Below, piece by piece: positions 42,760 through 51,067 of a stretch of 64,000 nucleotides of DNA. Both the position numbers and the translations under genes were made by a program. This stretch comes from Ilumatobacteraceae bacterium. GTDB lineage: Bacteria > Actinomycetota > Acidimicrobiia > Acidimicrobiales > Ilumatobacteraceae. Positions within the stretch are counted from its first letter, which is position 1; the number at the start of each line of letters is the position of its first letter. Below the pieces are notes generated by a model, which was not told where the DNA came from, ran no database searches, and saw only the letters and a program-made list of their open reading frames with translations. The DNA lies in contig JALHOG010000008.1 of the NCBI GenBank assembly GCA_022843125.1, forward strand, positions 42,094-106,093, in the 5' to 3' direction.

Positions 42760-44123
42760 CCCTCCACCCACTCGCCGAGTAGGTGGTGGAGCCAGCGCAC
42801 CTTGGACTCCTGGTACGACGCGAGCGTGACCCCGGGCTTGGCGGTCTGCTCGAGGCCCTTCTGGACCATCGGCATGTTGAAGCTGTCCTGCTGGAACACC
42901 TTGGCGAGCATGCCCAGTTCGGGCGCCGCGGTCCATTCGTCGTCGGGTCCGAGGTGGGTGGTCTTGGCCGGCAGCGGCCGCTCGCCCTCGAACGGTGCGA
43001 GGAGGAACACCTCCATGATGCAGGTGCGATGGTCGTCGCCGTTGGGGCGGAACCGGTAGACGATCCGGTTGTACGCGCCCCACGGGTGGAAGTTGGGGAA
43101 CAACGTATAGTCGATGTTGTCGATGAACTCGGCGTCGGACCAGGTGTCGACGCCGTCGCCGACCACGGGGCGCCAGCGCTCGCGGGCGGCAGCGGCCGAG
43201 GCGGCACGGGCGGTCTGGCCCTCGCCCAGCGCGACGAAGTTCTCCTCGTCGACGCGGATGTCGAGCATGTAGCGGAGGATCTCCTCCTCGGTCGGCTCCC
43301 ACCCGAGGAGCGGGCTCGCGGTCCCGCCTGGCGTGATGATCCGGGCGAACGTGTCCCAGACGTCGACCTGGCTGTTGATGTCGCCGAGGTAGGGGAGCGC
43401 CTGCGGGTGCGTGCCGCCCACGTGGTACGACTCGCAGAACGCCTCCTGCGCGACCTTCCAGTTGGCGCGGATGACCTTGCTGACGTGACCCTGGATGTAG
43501 CGATCCTGCAGGTTCCACCGCTCGAAGTGCGTCGGCATGTCGCCCAGGAACTCCTGGAGCGGGCCTGCGTCGGGGTCGGGGTTGATGAACACGAACCCGC
43601 CCCACGTGCCGACCTTGGCCTCGGGCAGCGAGAAGACCGCATCGTCCACGTGCGGGAAGTCCCACCTGGCCGGGATGTCGCTGAGGTTGCCCTGCAGGTC
43701 CCACGCGAAGCCGTGGAACGGGCAGCGGATCTCGGAGCAGCGACCGCTGTGGTCCTTGAGTTGACGACCACGATGGAGGCACGCGTTGTAGAACGCCTTG
43801 ATCTCGCCGGGGGCCGACCGCATCACGATGAACGACAGGTTGGCGATGTCGTAGACGACGTGGCTGCCGACGTGCGGGATCTGCTCCTCGCGACAGGCGA
43901 ACTGCCAGACGCGGCGCCAGAGATGCTCGACCTCTCGCTCGTGCCACTCGCGTGAGGTGTAACGGTCGTTCGGGATGTCGTCGTTGCCGAGGAGTCTCGG
44001 TGACGTCAGGCGCAGCACCTCGGGCACCGGGTACGGGTCGGTGTCGAGCAACTCCTGATACGAGATCCCGGCGGACCGTGGGCGCGGCTCGCCGCTGGCG
44101 GCGTTCTCGTCGCTCTGAGCCAT
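42756..44123 (-). CDS. Rieske-type oxygenase alpha subunit
   Basis: A 455-aa alpha subunit, larger than the other two. Rieske ligands Cys115, His117, Cys134, His137 (CLHRG, CPFHGF); iron motif FCESYHVGGTHP with His234 and His239. Purine-rich AAGGGG lies upstream of the ATG. It heads a leftward operon with the 72-aa protein, a sugar isomerase and an epimerase, and is divergent from a SnoaL gene with the recurrent ACTTGA element between. Confidence 0.92.
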   Translation of the reverse strand: MAQSDENAASGEPRPRSAGISYQELLDTDPYPVPEVLRLTSPRLLGNDDIPNDRYTSREWHEREVEHLWRRVWQFACREEQIPHVGSHVVYDIANLSFIVMRSAPGEIKAFYNACLHRGRQLKDHSGRCSEIRCPFHGFAWDLQGNLSDIPARWDFPHVDDAVFSLPEAKVGTWGGFVFINPDPDAGPLQEFLGDMPTHFERWNLQDRYIQGHVSKVIRANWKVAQEAFCESYHVGGTHPQALPYLGDINSQVDVWDTFARIITPGGTASPLLGWEPTEEEILRYMLDIRVDEENFVALGEGQTARAASAAAARERWRPVVGDGVDTWSDAEFIDNIDYTLFPNFHPWGAYNRIVYRFRPNGDDHRTCIMEVFLLAPFEGERPLPAKTTHLGPDDEWTAAPELGMLAKVFQQDSFNMPMVQKGLEQTAKPGVTLASYQESKVRWLHHLLGEWVEG

Positions 44124-44171
44124 CTGGTCTGCCCCTTCCCCGTTCGCCGATCCCCCGGCATCGACTGTGTT

Positions 44172-44190
44172 ACTTGAGATTGACTCTAGT
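44172..44190. promoter_or_regulatory. Best copy of the recurrent ACTTGA-N7-TCYAGT element
   Basis: ACTTGAGATTGACTCTAGT: half-sites ACTTGA and TCTAGT with a 7-nt spacer, 48 nt upstream of the Rieske gene (minus) and 32 nt upstream of the SnoaL gene at 44223 (plus). Confidence 0.6.
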
Positions 44191-44222
44191 CGGCGCGCTC
44201 AGCATCACTAACCTCGGAGCGC

Positions 44223-44669
44223 ATGGTCAACCCGATCGAGATCATGCTGATCCACCAGTTGATCGGCCGCTACGGCCACCTCCTCGATGCGCGCGACTGG
44301 GAGCGCTTCGGCGACCTGTTCGTGGAGAACGCGACGATCGACTACCGCAGCTCGACCGGGCGGGTGGAGCGTTCCGGACGCGAATCGGTGGTGGAGTGGT
44401 TCCGCGGCGTCGCTCACCCGGCCGCGCACCACGTCACCAACATCGTCGTCGATGAACGGTCGGACGCGGACGTCGCGGTGCACAGCAAGTTCTTCGCGCC
44501 GTACTCCCGCGCGGAGCACAACCCGAAGCGGATGTACGGCGGCGACTATCACGACGTGGTCAGGAAGACCGACCGCGGATGGTGCTTCGTGTCGAAGCAG
44601 TGTCTCCCCACCTGGAACCTCGCCGTCGTGGTCGACGACGCTGCACCGGAGCACCGGCGCACGTTCTGA
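44223..44669 (+). CDS. SnoaL/NTF2-fold protein
   Basis: A 148-aa SnoaL-like protein: IHQLIGRYGHLLDARDWERFGDLF, AHHVTNIVVDERSDADVAVHS, WCFVSKQCLPTWN. The central HHVTN segment is the region that resembles beta subunits of ring-hydroxylating dioxygenases, and the gene is divergent from a Rieske alpha gene, so a beta-subunit-like partnership deserves thought. TAACCT lies 8 nt before the ATG. Confidence 0.76.
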   Translation: MVNPIEIMLIHQLIGRYGHLLDARDWERFGDLFVENATIDYRSSTGRVERSGRESVVEWFRGVAHPAAHHVTNIVVDERSDADVAVHSKFFAPYSRAEHNPKRMYGGDYHDVVRKTDRGWCFVSKQCLPTWNLAVVVDDAAPEHRRTF

Positions 44670-44715
44670 GCGGTGTCCGGACCGGGGTCTTGGCCGATGC
44701 GGTGCCGAGCCAGGC

Positions 44716-45234
44716 CTAGAGCGTTCGCACCGGCTCGTGCCCGTCCCAGTTCGCGGCGGCGGCAGCCACGAGTGCATAGAACGCGCGGAGTCGCTCGGTC
44801 GGCTCGTACAGCTCGATCATGTGCCCGAGGGAGCGCGTCGCGTCGACGAATCGGAACGTGACGCCACCCGCCGTGGTCGCTCGGAGCGCCTCGTGATGAC
44901 CATGCGCTGCGAGGTCCGCGACGGCCGCATTCAGGTCTTGGACCCAGAATGCGAGGTGGTGGAGCCCCGTCGGCCGGTCGCCCAGCACATCGGTCACGAT
45001 GTTCGGGGCGGGCGTGTGGACCTGCACCAGCTCGAGCATCACCGAACCCCACTGGCCGTACGCCGAGGAGTGGTCGAACTCGGCGGTCCGGCCGCGCGAG
45101 CTGACCTCGGTGAGCTCGATGTGGTCCCGCACGAAGAAGGGGCCGGCACCCGTGGCCTCGGCCCAGCGCGCCGCGAACACCCTGACGTCGGGCACTGCAT
45201 AGGCGATCTGGACCGGTGGGCCGAGCTGGTGCAT
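44716..45234 (-). CDS. Glyoxalase/VOC-superfamily protein
   Basis: A 172-aa vicinal-oxygen-chelate-type protein: VQIAYAVPDVRVFAARW, MLELVQVHTP, GLHHLAFWVQDLNAAVADL, FRFVDATRSLGHMIELYEP. The second half keeps His (HHLAFWV) and Glu (IELYEP) as metal ligands; the first half has a shifted pattern. Epimerase, lyase or dioxygenase activity is possible. Its ATG shares one base with the stop of the upstream SnoaL gene (TGATG). Confidence 0.75.
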   Translation of the reverse strand: MHQLGPPVQIAYAVPDVRVFAARWAEATGAGPFFVRDHIELTEVSSRGRTAEFDHSSAYGQWGSVMLELVQVHTPAPNIVTDVLGDRPTGLHHLAFWVQDLNAAVADLAAHGHHEALRATTAGGVTFRFVDATRSLGHMIELYEPTERLRAFYALVAAAAANWDGHEPVRTL

Positions 45235-45668
45235 CAGCCGATGCCGAGCGACTTCGCCCGCGACCCTTTGTCGTGGAAGTCGGCTTCGTAGCAGACACGA
45301 TCGCCGTCGAACCGCAGGTACGACATGCAGCCGACCGACCAGCGTCGACCGACGTACTCGGGCCCGAACGACTCCGGGCGCACGACGTCGCCGCTCATGA
45401 CGTAGTGCACTGCGAGCCCGTCGCCGTTGGCCCAGAACTCCTGGGGAGCGAGGACGAGGTTGGCGGTTCGGCTCAGCCCGCTCGCGAAGAACGTGCGGAT
45501 CGCAGGCCACCCCGCGAAGCGTCCGCTGGCGACGTCGTCGAGCACGCCGTCGGGAGCGAAGTACGGCTCGGGTGCGTCGGGGTCACCCGAGCTCCATCCC
45601 TCGAACAATGCGGTCGCGATGTGGATGCGATGCTCGGTCAGAGCGGCGGAGGGCACGGCGTCGGACAT
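45234..45668 (-). CDS. SnoaL/NTF2-fold protein
   Basis: A 144-aa SnoaL-like protein: IATALFEGWSSGDPDAPEPYFAPDG, WPAIRTFF, WANGDGLAVHYVMSGDVV, YLRFDGDRVCYEADFHD. Start ATG with the -10 box TAGAGT only 6 nt upstream, so it is probably leaderless. Coupled to the VOC gene and divergent from another SnoaL gene at 45738. The pair may process the same intermediate. Confidence 0.76.
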   Translation of the reverse strand: MSDAVPSAALTEHRIHIATALFEGWSSGDPDAPEPYFAPDGVLDDVASGRFAGWPAIRTFFASGLSRTANLVLAPQEFWANGDGLAVHYVMSGDVVRPESFGPEYVGRRWSVGCMSYLRFDGDRVCYEADFHDKGSRAKSLGIG

Positions 45669-45674
45669 GCAACG

Positions 45675-45680
45675 ACTCTA
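45675..45680 (-). promoter_or_regulatory. -10 box for a leaderless start
   Basis: TAGAGT on the minus strand, then 6 nt and the ATG at 45668. The flanking GGTTTCTCTAG recurs at the palindrome near 18833. Confidence 0.6.
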
Positions 45681-45737
45681 GAGAAACCCGCCCCCCGCCT
45701 CCCGACCGGGAGGGATCGGTGTGGCAGGCTTCGCTCC

Positions 45738-46154
45738 ATGGCCGACCGTGAAGACGTCATCGATGTCGCGATCAACTACACGTGGGCGCTCGACACGAAA
45801 CAGCTCGACCTGCTGCGCGAGGTGTTCACACCAGACGCCACCGGCATGCTGCGCGGTGTCGAGTGCATCGGCGTCGATGCGATCATCGAGCGCATCGGCG
45901 GTTCGATCCTGCGGCTCGACGCGACCCAACATCTGGTGGGCAACCACCAAGTCCGCATCGATGGCGACTCCGCCACTCACCGCTGCCACCTCCAGAGCCA
46001 GCACGTGAAGCACGGAACGCCGGGCGGTGACAACCTCATCGTGGGCGGCTTCTACGACGACCGGCTCGTTCGCACACCCGACGGGTGGCGCATCGCCCAC
46101 CGCACCATGCAGCAGACGTGGATCGAAGGCAACCCCGCCGTCGTCAAGCGCTGA
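45738..46154 (+). CDS. SnoaL/NTF2-fold protein
   Basis: A 138-aa SnoaL-like protein: DVIDVAINYTWALDTKQLDLLREVF, ATQHLVGNHQVRIDGDSATHRCHLQ, TPDGWRIAHRTMQQTW. It resembles the bile-acid-dehydratase/BaiE-like branch, where a His (THRCH) and Asp/Tyr serve in catalysis, but assignment is tentative. It has a short gap to the ACTTGA element and the NADP oxidoreductase gene downstream. Confidence 0.76.
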   Translation: MADREDVIDVAINYTWALDTKQLDLLREVFTPDATGMLRGVECIGVDAIIERIGGSILRLDATQHLVGNHQVRIDGDSATHRCHLQSQHVKHGTPGGDNLIVGGFYDDRLVRTPDGWRIAHRTMQQTWIEGNPAVVKR

Positions 46155-46166
46155 TGCGCTCGACTA

Positions 46167-46185
46167 ACTTGAGAGTCGTTCCACT
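46167..46185 (+). promoter_or_regulatory. Copy of the recurrent ACTTGA element
   Basis: ACTTGAGAGTCGTTCCACT: exact left half, right half TCCACT one base off TCCAGT. 24 nt upstream of the ATG at 46210. Confidence 0.5.
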
Positions 46186-46209
46186 TCTCTCGACTGCGCG
46201 GAGCCGTCC

Positions 46210-47244
46210 ATGAACCCGTCCACCACCCACCTGGTCACCCTGCAGCGCCGTCCAGCACCCGGCGGCGATCCTCACCCCGATGACTTCGCGGTGGAGGAGC
46301 GACCGATCCCCGCGCTGGGCGCCGGGCAACTGCTGGTGCGCAACATCGCGATGAGTGTCGACCCGTCGATGCGTGGCCGGCTCGACGTCGGTGAGAAGCA
46401 CTACACGACCAACTTCGAGATCGGTGAGCCGCTCGACGGATCGGCGATCGGCGTCGTGCTCGACGCCGACACCGACACGATCCCGGTGGGTGCCATCGTG
46501 CGGCACCGTATGGGATGGCGCGACCACGCGGTGATCGACGCAGCGACCGCCACGGTCATCGACGCCGAAGCGGCGCCCATCGGCGCGTGGCTCGGGATCC
46601 TCGGCCAGACCGGCTTCACGGCGTGGGTGGGTGTGAAGCGCATCGGCGAACTGCGCGAGGGTGACACGGTCTTCGTGTCGGCGGCTGCGGGTGCCGTCGG
46701 CTCGGCAGCGGGACCGATCGCGAAACTGCTGGGCGCGTCGCGTGTGGTCGGCAGTGCGGGTGGCGCAGCGAAGGTGCAGATGCTGGTCGACGAGATCGGG
46801 TACGACGACGCGTTCGACTACCGCAGCGAGCACCCGAGGGAAGGCCTGAAGCGGGTCGCCCCCGACGGCATCGACGTCTACTTCGACAACGTCGGTGGTC
46901 CCCACCTCGTCGCGGCGCTCAAGAACCTGCACGTCAACGGTCGCGTCGCGCTGTGCGGCATGATCAGCCAGTACTCCGCCGACGGCCAGGGGCAGGACAT
47001 CAACCAGTTGATCGAAGCCGTCCTCCGGCGGGTCACGATCCGCGGGTTCATCGTTCGCGACCACGAGGACATGCGTCCCGAGTTCGAGCAGACCGTCGCT
47101 GCATGGCTTCGCGGCGGCAAGGTCGAGAATCGCCAGACCGTCACCGACGGCATCGACCACGCAGTCGACGCCTTCCTCGCGATGCTCAAGGGCGGCAACG
47201 TCGGCAAGGCCCTCGTCCGCCTCGACACGACCCGGACCGTCTGA
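46210..47244 (+). CDS. NADP-dependent oxidoreductase, prostaglandin-reductase/CurA-like MDR family
   Basis: A 344-aa zinc-free medium-chain reductase: NIAMSVDPSMRGRL, GQTGFTAWVGVKRIGELREG, glycine-rich AAAGAVGSAAGPIAKLLGAS, NVGGPHLVAAL, NGRVALCGMISQYSADGQG. Members reduce the double bond of enones or 15-oxo compounds with NADPH. The start ATG is preceded by the ACTTGA element but no clear -10 box. 121 bp without a feature follow before the TetR gene. Confidence 0.88.
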   Translation: MNPSTTHLVTLQRRPAPGGDPHPDDFAVEERPIPALGAGQLLVRNIAMSVDPSMRGRLDVGEKHYTTNFEIGEPLDGSAIGVVLDADTDTIPVGAIVRHRMGWRDHAVIDAATATVIDAEAAPIGAWLGILGQTGFTAWVGVKRIGELREGDTVFVSAAAGAVGSAAGPIAKLLGASRVVGSAGGAAKVQMLVDEIGYDDAFDYRSEHPREGLKRVAPDGIDVYFDNVGGPHLVAALKNLHVNGRVALCGMISQYSADGQGQDINQLIEAVLRRVTIRGFIVRDHEDMRPEFEQTVAAWLRGGKVENRQTVTDGIDHAVDAFLAMLKGGNVGKALVRLDTTRTV

Positions 47245-47365
47245 CGGGCCGAGTCAACAGCGCGGCGCGAGCAACGCAGCGCCCGACATCGACGACGGAT
47301 CGACGGCGATTGCGCAGCATCAGCGATCGCGCAGCAGCGACGAGCGTCGGTAGGCGCCCGGACCG

Positions 47366-47992
47366 TCAGATGTCGGTGATGCGGTCGGCGAGGTTGCCGA
47401 CCTCCACCACGAATCGTTTGCTCCCGAGACCGCGGTACGTCGCATCCTGGTTCAGCAACGATGCAAGTGAGGTCTCGAGCAGCGACACGAGCGCCACGGC
47501 GATCACGCCTGCCTCGGCGCGTGCGAGCTTGCCGCGGCTCAGCGCCACCGCTTCGCGAAGATGATCGACGAGTTCGAGCCGCGTCTCGCGCCGCAGCGCT
47601 TCGACGAGCAGGTTGAGCCCGATCGAGCTGACGAAGAACACCGTCGCCGCAGTGCGCTGCTGGCGGCCGGCCCACGTGAGGAGATGGATGATCATGCGGC
47701 GCACCCCCTCGTCGTCGCCGGGCTCGGGCATCATGGCGCGCACCTCGGCGAGCAGCGCCTGACGGAACTGCTCCATGCCCTCCACGAGGATCTGCTCCTT
47801 GGAGGCGAAGTGGTAGTAGACGGCAGCCGGTGTCATGTCGACCGCATGCGCCACGTCCTGGACGGTGACCTCGTCGATCGGCATCGTCGCGAACAGGCCG
47901 AGGGCACCGTCGATCACGGCGTTGCGACGCGAGGGTCGGTGAGCTGGGCGTCGTGGCTGAGCTGGTGCGTCGATACATCTACAGTAGGACAC
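47366..47992 (-). CDS. TetR-family transcriptional regulator
   Basis: A 208-aa TetR protein: helix-turn-helix TVQDVAHAVDMTPAAVYYHFASKEQIL (in two pieces), long C-terminal ligand domain. The frame is open upstream to 48040; GTG at 47992 is preferred because CATCGT lies 6 nt before it, as at the MarR gene at 25445. It is divergent from another TetR gene over a very short region, so the two regulators may control each other. Confidence 0.85.
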   Translation of the reverse strand: MSYCRCIDAPAQPRRPAHRPSRRNAVIDGALGLFATMPIDEVTVQDVAHAVDMTPAAVYYHFASKEQILVEGMEQFRQALLAEVRAMMPEPGDDEGVRRMIIHLLTWAGRQQRTAATVFFVSSIGLNLLVEALRRETRLELVDHLREAVALSRGKLARAEAGVIAVALVSLLETSLASLLNQDATYRGLGSKRFVVEVGNLADRITDI

Positions 47993-48045
47993 GGTGTGAC
48001 GATGACCCGTTTCTGCACGCCCCGACATCGAGAGCAGCACCTCCC

Positions 48046-48684
48046 GTGGCCAAGACGAACCGAACGACCCGCCCTCCGCTCCCCGCTCATCGGCCGTCGC
48101 GTCGAGAGGAGATCGTCGACGCGGCGATCAGGTTGTTCGCCCGCAAGGGCTTCGTCGATGCGTCGATCGGCGACGTCGCCGAGGAGGCTGACGTCGTCGT
48201 CACGGCCGTCTACTACCACTTCTCCGGCAAGGAGGAGCTGTTCACTGCTGCAGTGCACAAGGTGTTCGGGATGATCTCCGATGTCGTCGCCTCGGTCAGG
48301 CCGTCGGAGGGGGCGAGCGATCAGCGCACCCTCGACGCGGTCATCGACGCGGTGTGGGAGTGGGTCGACACCCACCCCGACGAGGCGACGCTCGTGCACC
48401 TCCAACTCCCCGGCGCCACCCGGCAGATCACGACGCTGCGCCAGGAGTTCGAGGAGCTGCACTCGAACCGCGCGTTCGGTTACATCGGCGCCGGCGAGCC
48501 GCGAGGCCGCAACTCGGCATCGCGCCGGGCGATCGAGTCGCTGTCGGTCCGCACCCTGATCGACGCGCTCATCTCGGTGCACACGATGCGTCTCGGCGAC
48601 GGCCCGTTGAGCGGCGACAAGGGGCCTGCTCTGCTGAAGGCGGTGCGCACGATGTCGCACCGCATCGTCACCGTCGACGCCTGA
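48046..48684 (+). CDS. TetR-family transcriptional regulator
   Basis: A 212-aa TetR protein: RREEIVDAAIRLFARKGF, IGDVAEEADVVVTAVYYHFSGKEEL. The GTG at 48046 is the most likely start (no earlier start codon in frame downstream of the TACAGT box at 47980-47985); no Shine-Dalgarno sequence is visible. The C-terminal domain is unlike that of its neighbour except in overall TetR plan. Target is unknown; the neighbouring operons are candidates. Confidence 0.82.
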   Translation: MAKTNRTTRPPLPAHRPSRREEIVDAAIRLFARKGFVDASIGDVAEEADVVVTAVYYHFSGKEELFTAAVHKVFGMISDVVASVRPSEGASDQRTLDAVIDAVWEWVDTHPDEATLVHLQLPGATRQITTLRQEFEELHSNRAFGYIGAGEPRGRNSASRRAIESLSVRTLIDALISVHTMRLGDGPLSGDKGPALLKAVRTMSHRIVTVDA

Positions 48685-48724
48685 CGGTCCGGGCTCGCTC
48701 CGGGCTCGCCCCGGCAGGTGTCCG

Positions 48725-49552
48725 CTACGGGCGTGGGTCGAGGGGGTGACCGATCGCCGCCGCCCAGGCGTGTGCGGCGGGGGAGGCGACCCATTCGAGG
48801 GCGTTGGTGACGAGGCGGCGATACATGGGGTGCGCCATCGTCTCGCCGGTGTGGCCCGGGAGCAGGTACACGACCGGGCTGCGTCCGGCCGCGTGCACCC
48901 ACCCCACGAACGGGCTGCCCGGTTGGCGCTGGGCCGGCAACCGCTCGCCGGCCGTCACCTCGCGGTGCGAGTCGGTCATCACCGGTGCGGCGGTGTCGGC
49001 GTCGGTCGCGAGGATCGGGGTGATCTCGCGCTCGAACACCGGGCAGAGGTACAGCTCGTCGGCCAGCTCGAACGGCTCGACGCCCTCGGTGACCGGGTGC
49101 GTGCCGAACGGTGCCACGCGATACCGATCGAAGCGATACCCCGAAGCGGGGTGCTGCTCGCCGCGAAGGGTGGCGGGCGCGTACAGGAAGCGGCCGCCGA
49201 GCGCGCCCGCCCACGCATCCCACGCCGGCCAACCGGCGAGTGCGTGGTGGATGGCGACGACACCTATACCGGCATCGAGCAGATCGGCGATCGCGAGCCG
49301 CTCCTCGGGTGACGGTGGCACCACCTCGGGCTCGCTCCCGCGTGCGAGCCGCAGACCGGGCAGATCGTGCAGGAGCACGGCGCCGAAGTCGATCGCCGTG
49401 TGCGGGCCGAGTGCCGCGCGCGGGTCGGGATGTTCGGCATGCTCGTAGTTCCACCCGAGCTCGCGGCATGTGGCGTCGAGCAGGTCGGCGAAGGCGGCGG
49501 CGTCGTACCGGTGGCCGCCGGTGACCGCGAGGAGGCGGCCGTCGCCGATCAC
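48725..49552 (-). CDS. ThuA-like domain protein
   Basis: A 275-aa protein with the ThuA fold: VTGGHRYDAAAFADLL, AVLLHDLPGL, GIGVVAIHHALAGWPAWDAW, YLLPGHTGETMAHPMY. The HHALAG segment replaces the ALHA-type segment of other family members. Start GTG, 2 nt after the stop of the 43-aa ORF. Encoded in the direction of the PhyH gene at 49797, so probably the same operon. ThuA proteins are linked to sugar uptake and metabolism, which fits a LacI-type regulator next door. Confidence 0.78.
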   Translation of the reverse strand: MIGDGRLLAVTGGHRYDAAAFADLLDATCRELGWNYEHAEHPDPRAALGPHTAIDFGAVLLHDLPGLRLARGSEPEVVPPSPEERLAIADLLDAGIGVVAIHHALAGWPAWDAWAGALGGRFLYAPATLRGEQHPASGYRFDRYRVAPFGTHPVTEGVEPFELADELYLCPVFEREITPILATDADTAAPVMTDSHREVTAGERLPAQRQPGSPFVGWVHAAGRSPVVYLLPGHTGETMAHPMYRRLVTNALEWVASPAAHAWAAAIGHPLDPRP

Positions 49553-49554
49553 GG

Positions 49555-49686
49555 TCAGATCGCCTCGACCCAGTGGGCGAGCACGTCGGGCACCCGGAAG
49601 TGCGCGGGGAACCCGGGCGGGGGCGCGGTGCGGGCGGTCTCGGCGGCGGAGCGCTCACGGAATCGTGCGAGATAGGTCTGGTCCAC
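49555..49686 (-). CDS. Small ORF (43 aa) in the dioxygenase cluster
   Basis: A GTG at 49686 with GGAG 7 nt upstream starts a 43-residue frame, VDQTYLARFRERSAAETART to FRVPDVLAHWVEAI. It sits between PhyH and ThuA-like genes with 2-nt spacing to the latter. It has no recognised domain; size makes it uncertain, but the amphipathic Arg/Glu-rich start and the ribosome-binding site argue for a real gene. Confidence 0.4.
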   Translation of the reverse strand: MDQTYLARFRERSAAETARTAPPPGFPAHFRVPDVLAHWVEAI

Positions 49687-49796
49687 GGGGTCTCCAGCCT
49701 GGTGGTTCGTCGCCGCGTTCAGCGATACGGAGCGAGCTGGTGACGTCGACGCGTCCGTGCCCGATGTGGTCGTCGTCGACGAGCGAGCCGCGATCG

Positions 49797-50972
49797 TCAG
49801 GTGGTGCGGCGGCGCTCGTCGAGGGCGATGAGGGCCTCGTCGAGCTGCACCGGAGTCCAGCGGTCGGCGAGGGCCTGGCGCACGATGTCGGCCTGGCTGG
49901 CGGGGGCGAGGCCGCCGATCGGCGGGTCGCGATCGAGGTTGGTCGGGAACGCGTAGCCCTCGGCTGCGGCGGCGACGGCGCGGTGCAGTGCGGCTTCGTC
50001 CCAGCCGGCGGCTTGGCGGGCGATCAGCGCCGGGTAGACGGCCCGCATCATCCGCGTCCGATCGACCGCCTCCATGGATCGGCCGAACGCGCTCGAGATC
50101 TGCAGCAGGTTGGCCATGCGGCGCACGTCGATCGTGTGGTTCGACCCGGCGGCGTGGAAGAGCGCCGGATTGAAGAACACGGCATCGCCGGCCCGCAGCG
50201 GGAGCTGGATGCAGCGCTGCTCGAACAGCTCGATCACGTCGGGTCGCCGCCACGCCACGTACCCCGCCGGGAGCTTCTGCGAGTGCGGGAGCAGCTTCGT
50301 CGGCCCGCTCTCGACCGGCATGTCGACGTGGGCGACCGCGCCCTGCAGCGTGAGCATCGACGATACGAGGTGCGCGTGCGCCGGGAACGGCTCGGCCTGG
50401 GCGTCGGTCATGAAACCGAGGTGGTAGTCGCGGTGCGGGCTCTGTGCGATGCCACCGGGCTTGACGACGTTGACCTGCGAGGAGATCTGGTACGACGGAC
50501 CCAACCAGGCGGTCGCGGCCAGGGCGATGGCGTCGCTCGCGTAGTAGTCGACGAACACCTCGGGCTCGGCCACCGCGAGCTTCTCGAGCGCGTTCCACAC
50601 CCGGTCGTTGGCGCCGGCCGTCGCGAAGTGGTCACCCGAGCGCGCGCCCGACTGGTGCTGTTCGGCGATCATCCACTCGAACGCCGCGGTGGCTCGGTCG
50701 AGCACGTCGGTCGTCACGGCCCCTTGCAGCGCCACGACGCCCGGACCTACTCGGAGCGCGTGAGCGATCTCGGTCATCACGGCCCGACGACCCGTCGGCG
50801 TTGCGATCACGGGGGCGATCGTTGCCATCTCGTAGACCACGACCTCCTGCACGATCGCGGACGCGTGCGGGTAGGTGCCGGCGCTCGTCCGGGTGGCGAT
50901 CAGCTCGGCGAGCTCGCGCACGTCGACGTCGTCGGGCGAGAAGTACGAACGAGAACTGACCGTGGTCGTCAT
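49797..50972 (-). CDS. Phytanoyl-CoA-dioxygenase (PhyH) family Fe(II)/2-oxoglutarate oxygenase, paralogue 1
   Basis: A 391-aa protein with the PhyH double-stranded beta-helix: iron ligands HxD in SPHRDYHLGF and the distal His in FFNPALFHAAGSNHT, followed by the 2-oxoglutarate-binding Arg in DVRRMANLLQ. It should hydroxylate a substrate using 2-oxoglutarate and oxygen. The C-terminal tail EGYAFPTNLDRDPPIGGLAP is shared with two paralogues in this window and unusual for PhyH, suggesting a specific subgroup. TACTGT lies 8 nt before the ATG; leaderless start likely. Confidence 0.88.
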   Translation of the reverse strand: MTTTVSSRSYFSPDDVDVRELAELIATRTSAGTYPHASAIVQEVVVYEMATIAPVIATPTGRRAVMTEIAHALRVGPGVVALQGAVTTDVLDRATAAFEWMIAEQHQSGARSGDHFATAGANDRVWNALEKLAVAEPEVFVDYYASDAIALAATAWLGPSYQISSQVNVVKPGGIAQSPHRDYHLGFMTDAQAEPFPAHAHLVSSMLTLQGAVAHVDMPVESGPTKLLPHSQKLPAGYVAWRRPDVIELFEQRCIQLPLRAGDAVFFNPALFHAAGSNHTIDVRRMANLLQISSAFGRSMEAVDRTRMMRAVYPALIARQAAGWDEAALHRAVAAAAEGYAFPTNLDRDPPIGGLAPASQADIVRQALADRWTPVQLDEALIALDERRRTT

Positions 50973-50980
50973 GCCTGTCG

Positions 50981-50986
50981 ACAGTA
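50981..50986 (-). promoter_or_regulatory. -10 box for PhyH paralogue 1
   Basis: TACTGT on the minus strand, then 8 nt and the ATG at 50972. Confidence 0.45.
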
Positions 50987-51067
50987 CGGACAGCGCGCGA
51001 TCGTGTGGCCTCGAAAATCCATCAGAAACACCTCAGCGGGATCGGTGGTGTGTGTCACGATGGCCGC

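Noticed and set aside
45698..45713. CCTCCC-GACC-GGGAGG hairpin between two SnoaL genes
   Set aside because: A 6-bp stem in GC-rich DNA is expected by chance; it lies between divergent starts, so termination there makes no sense.
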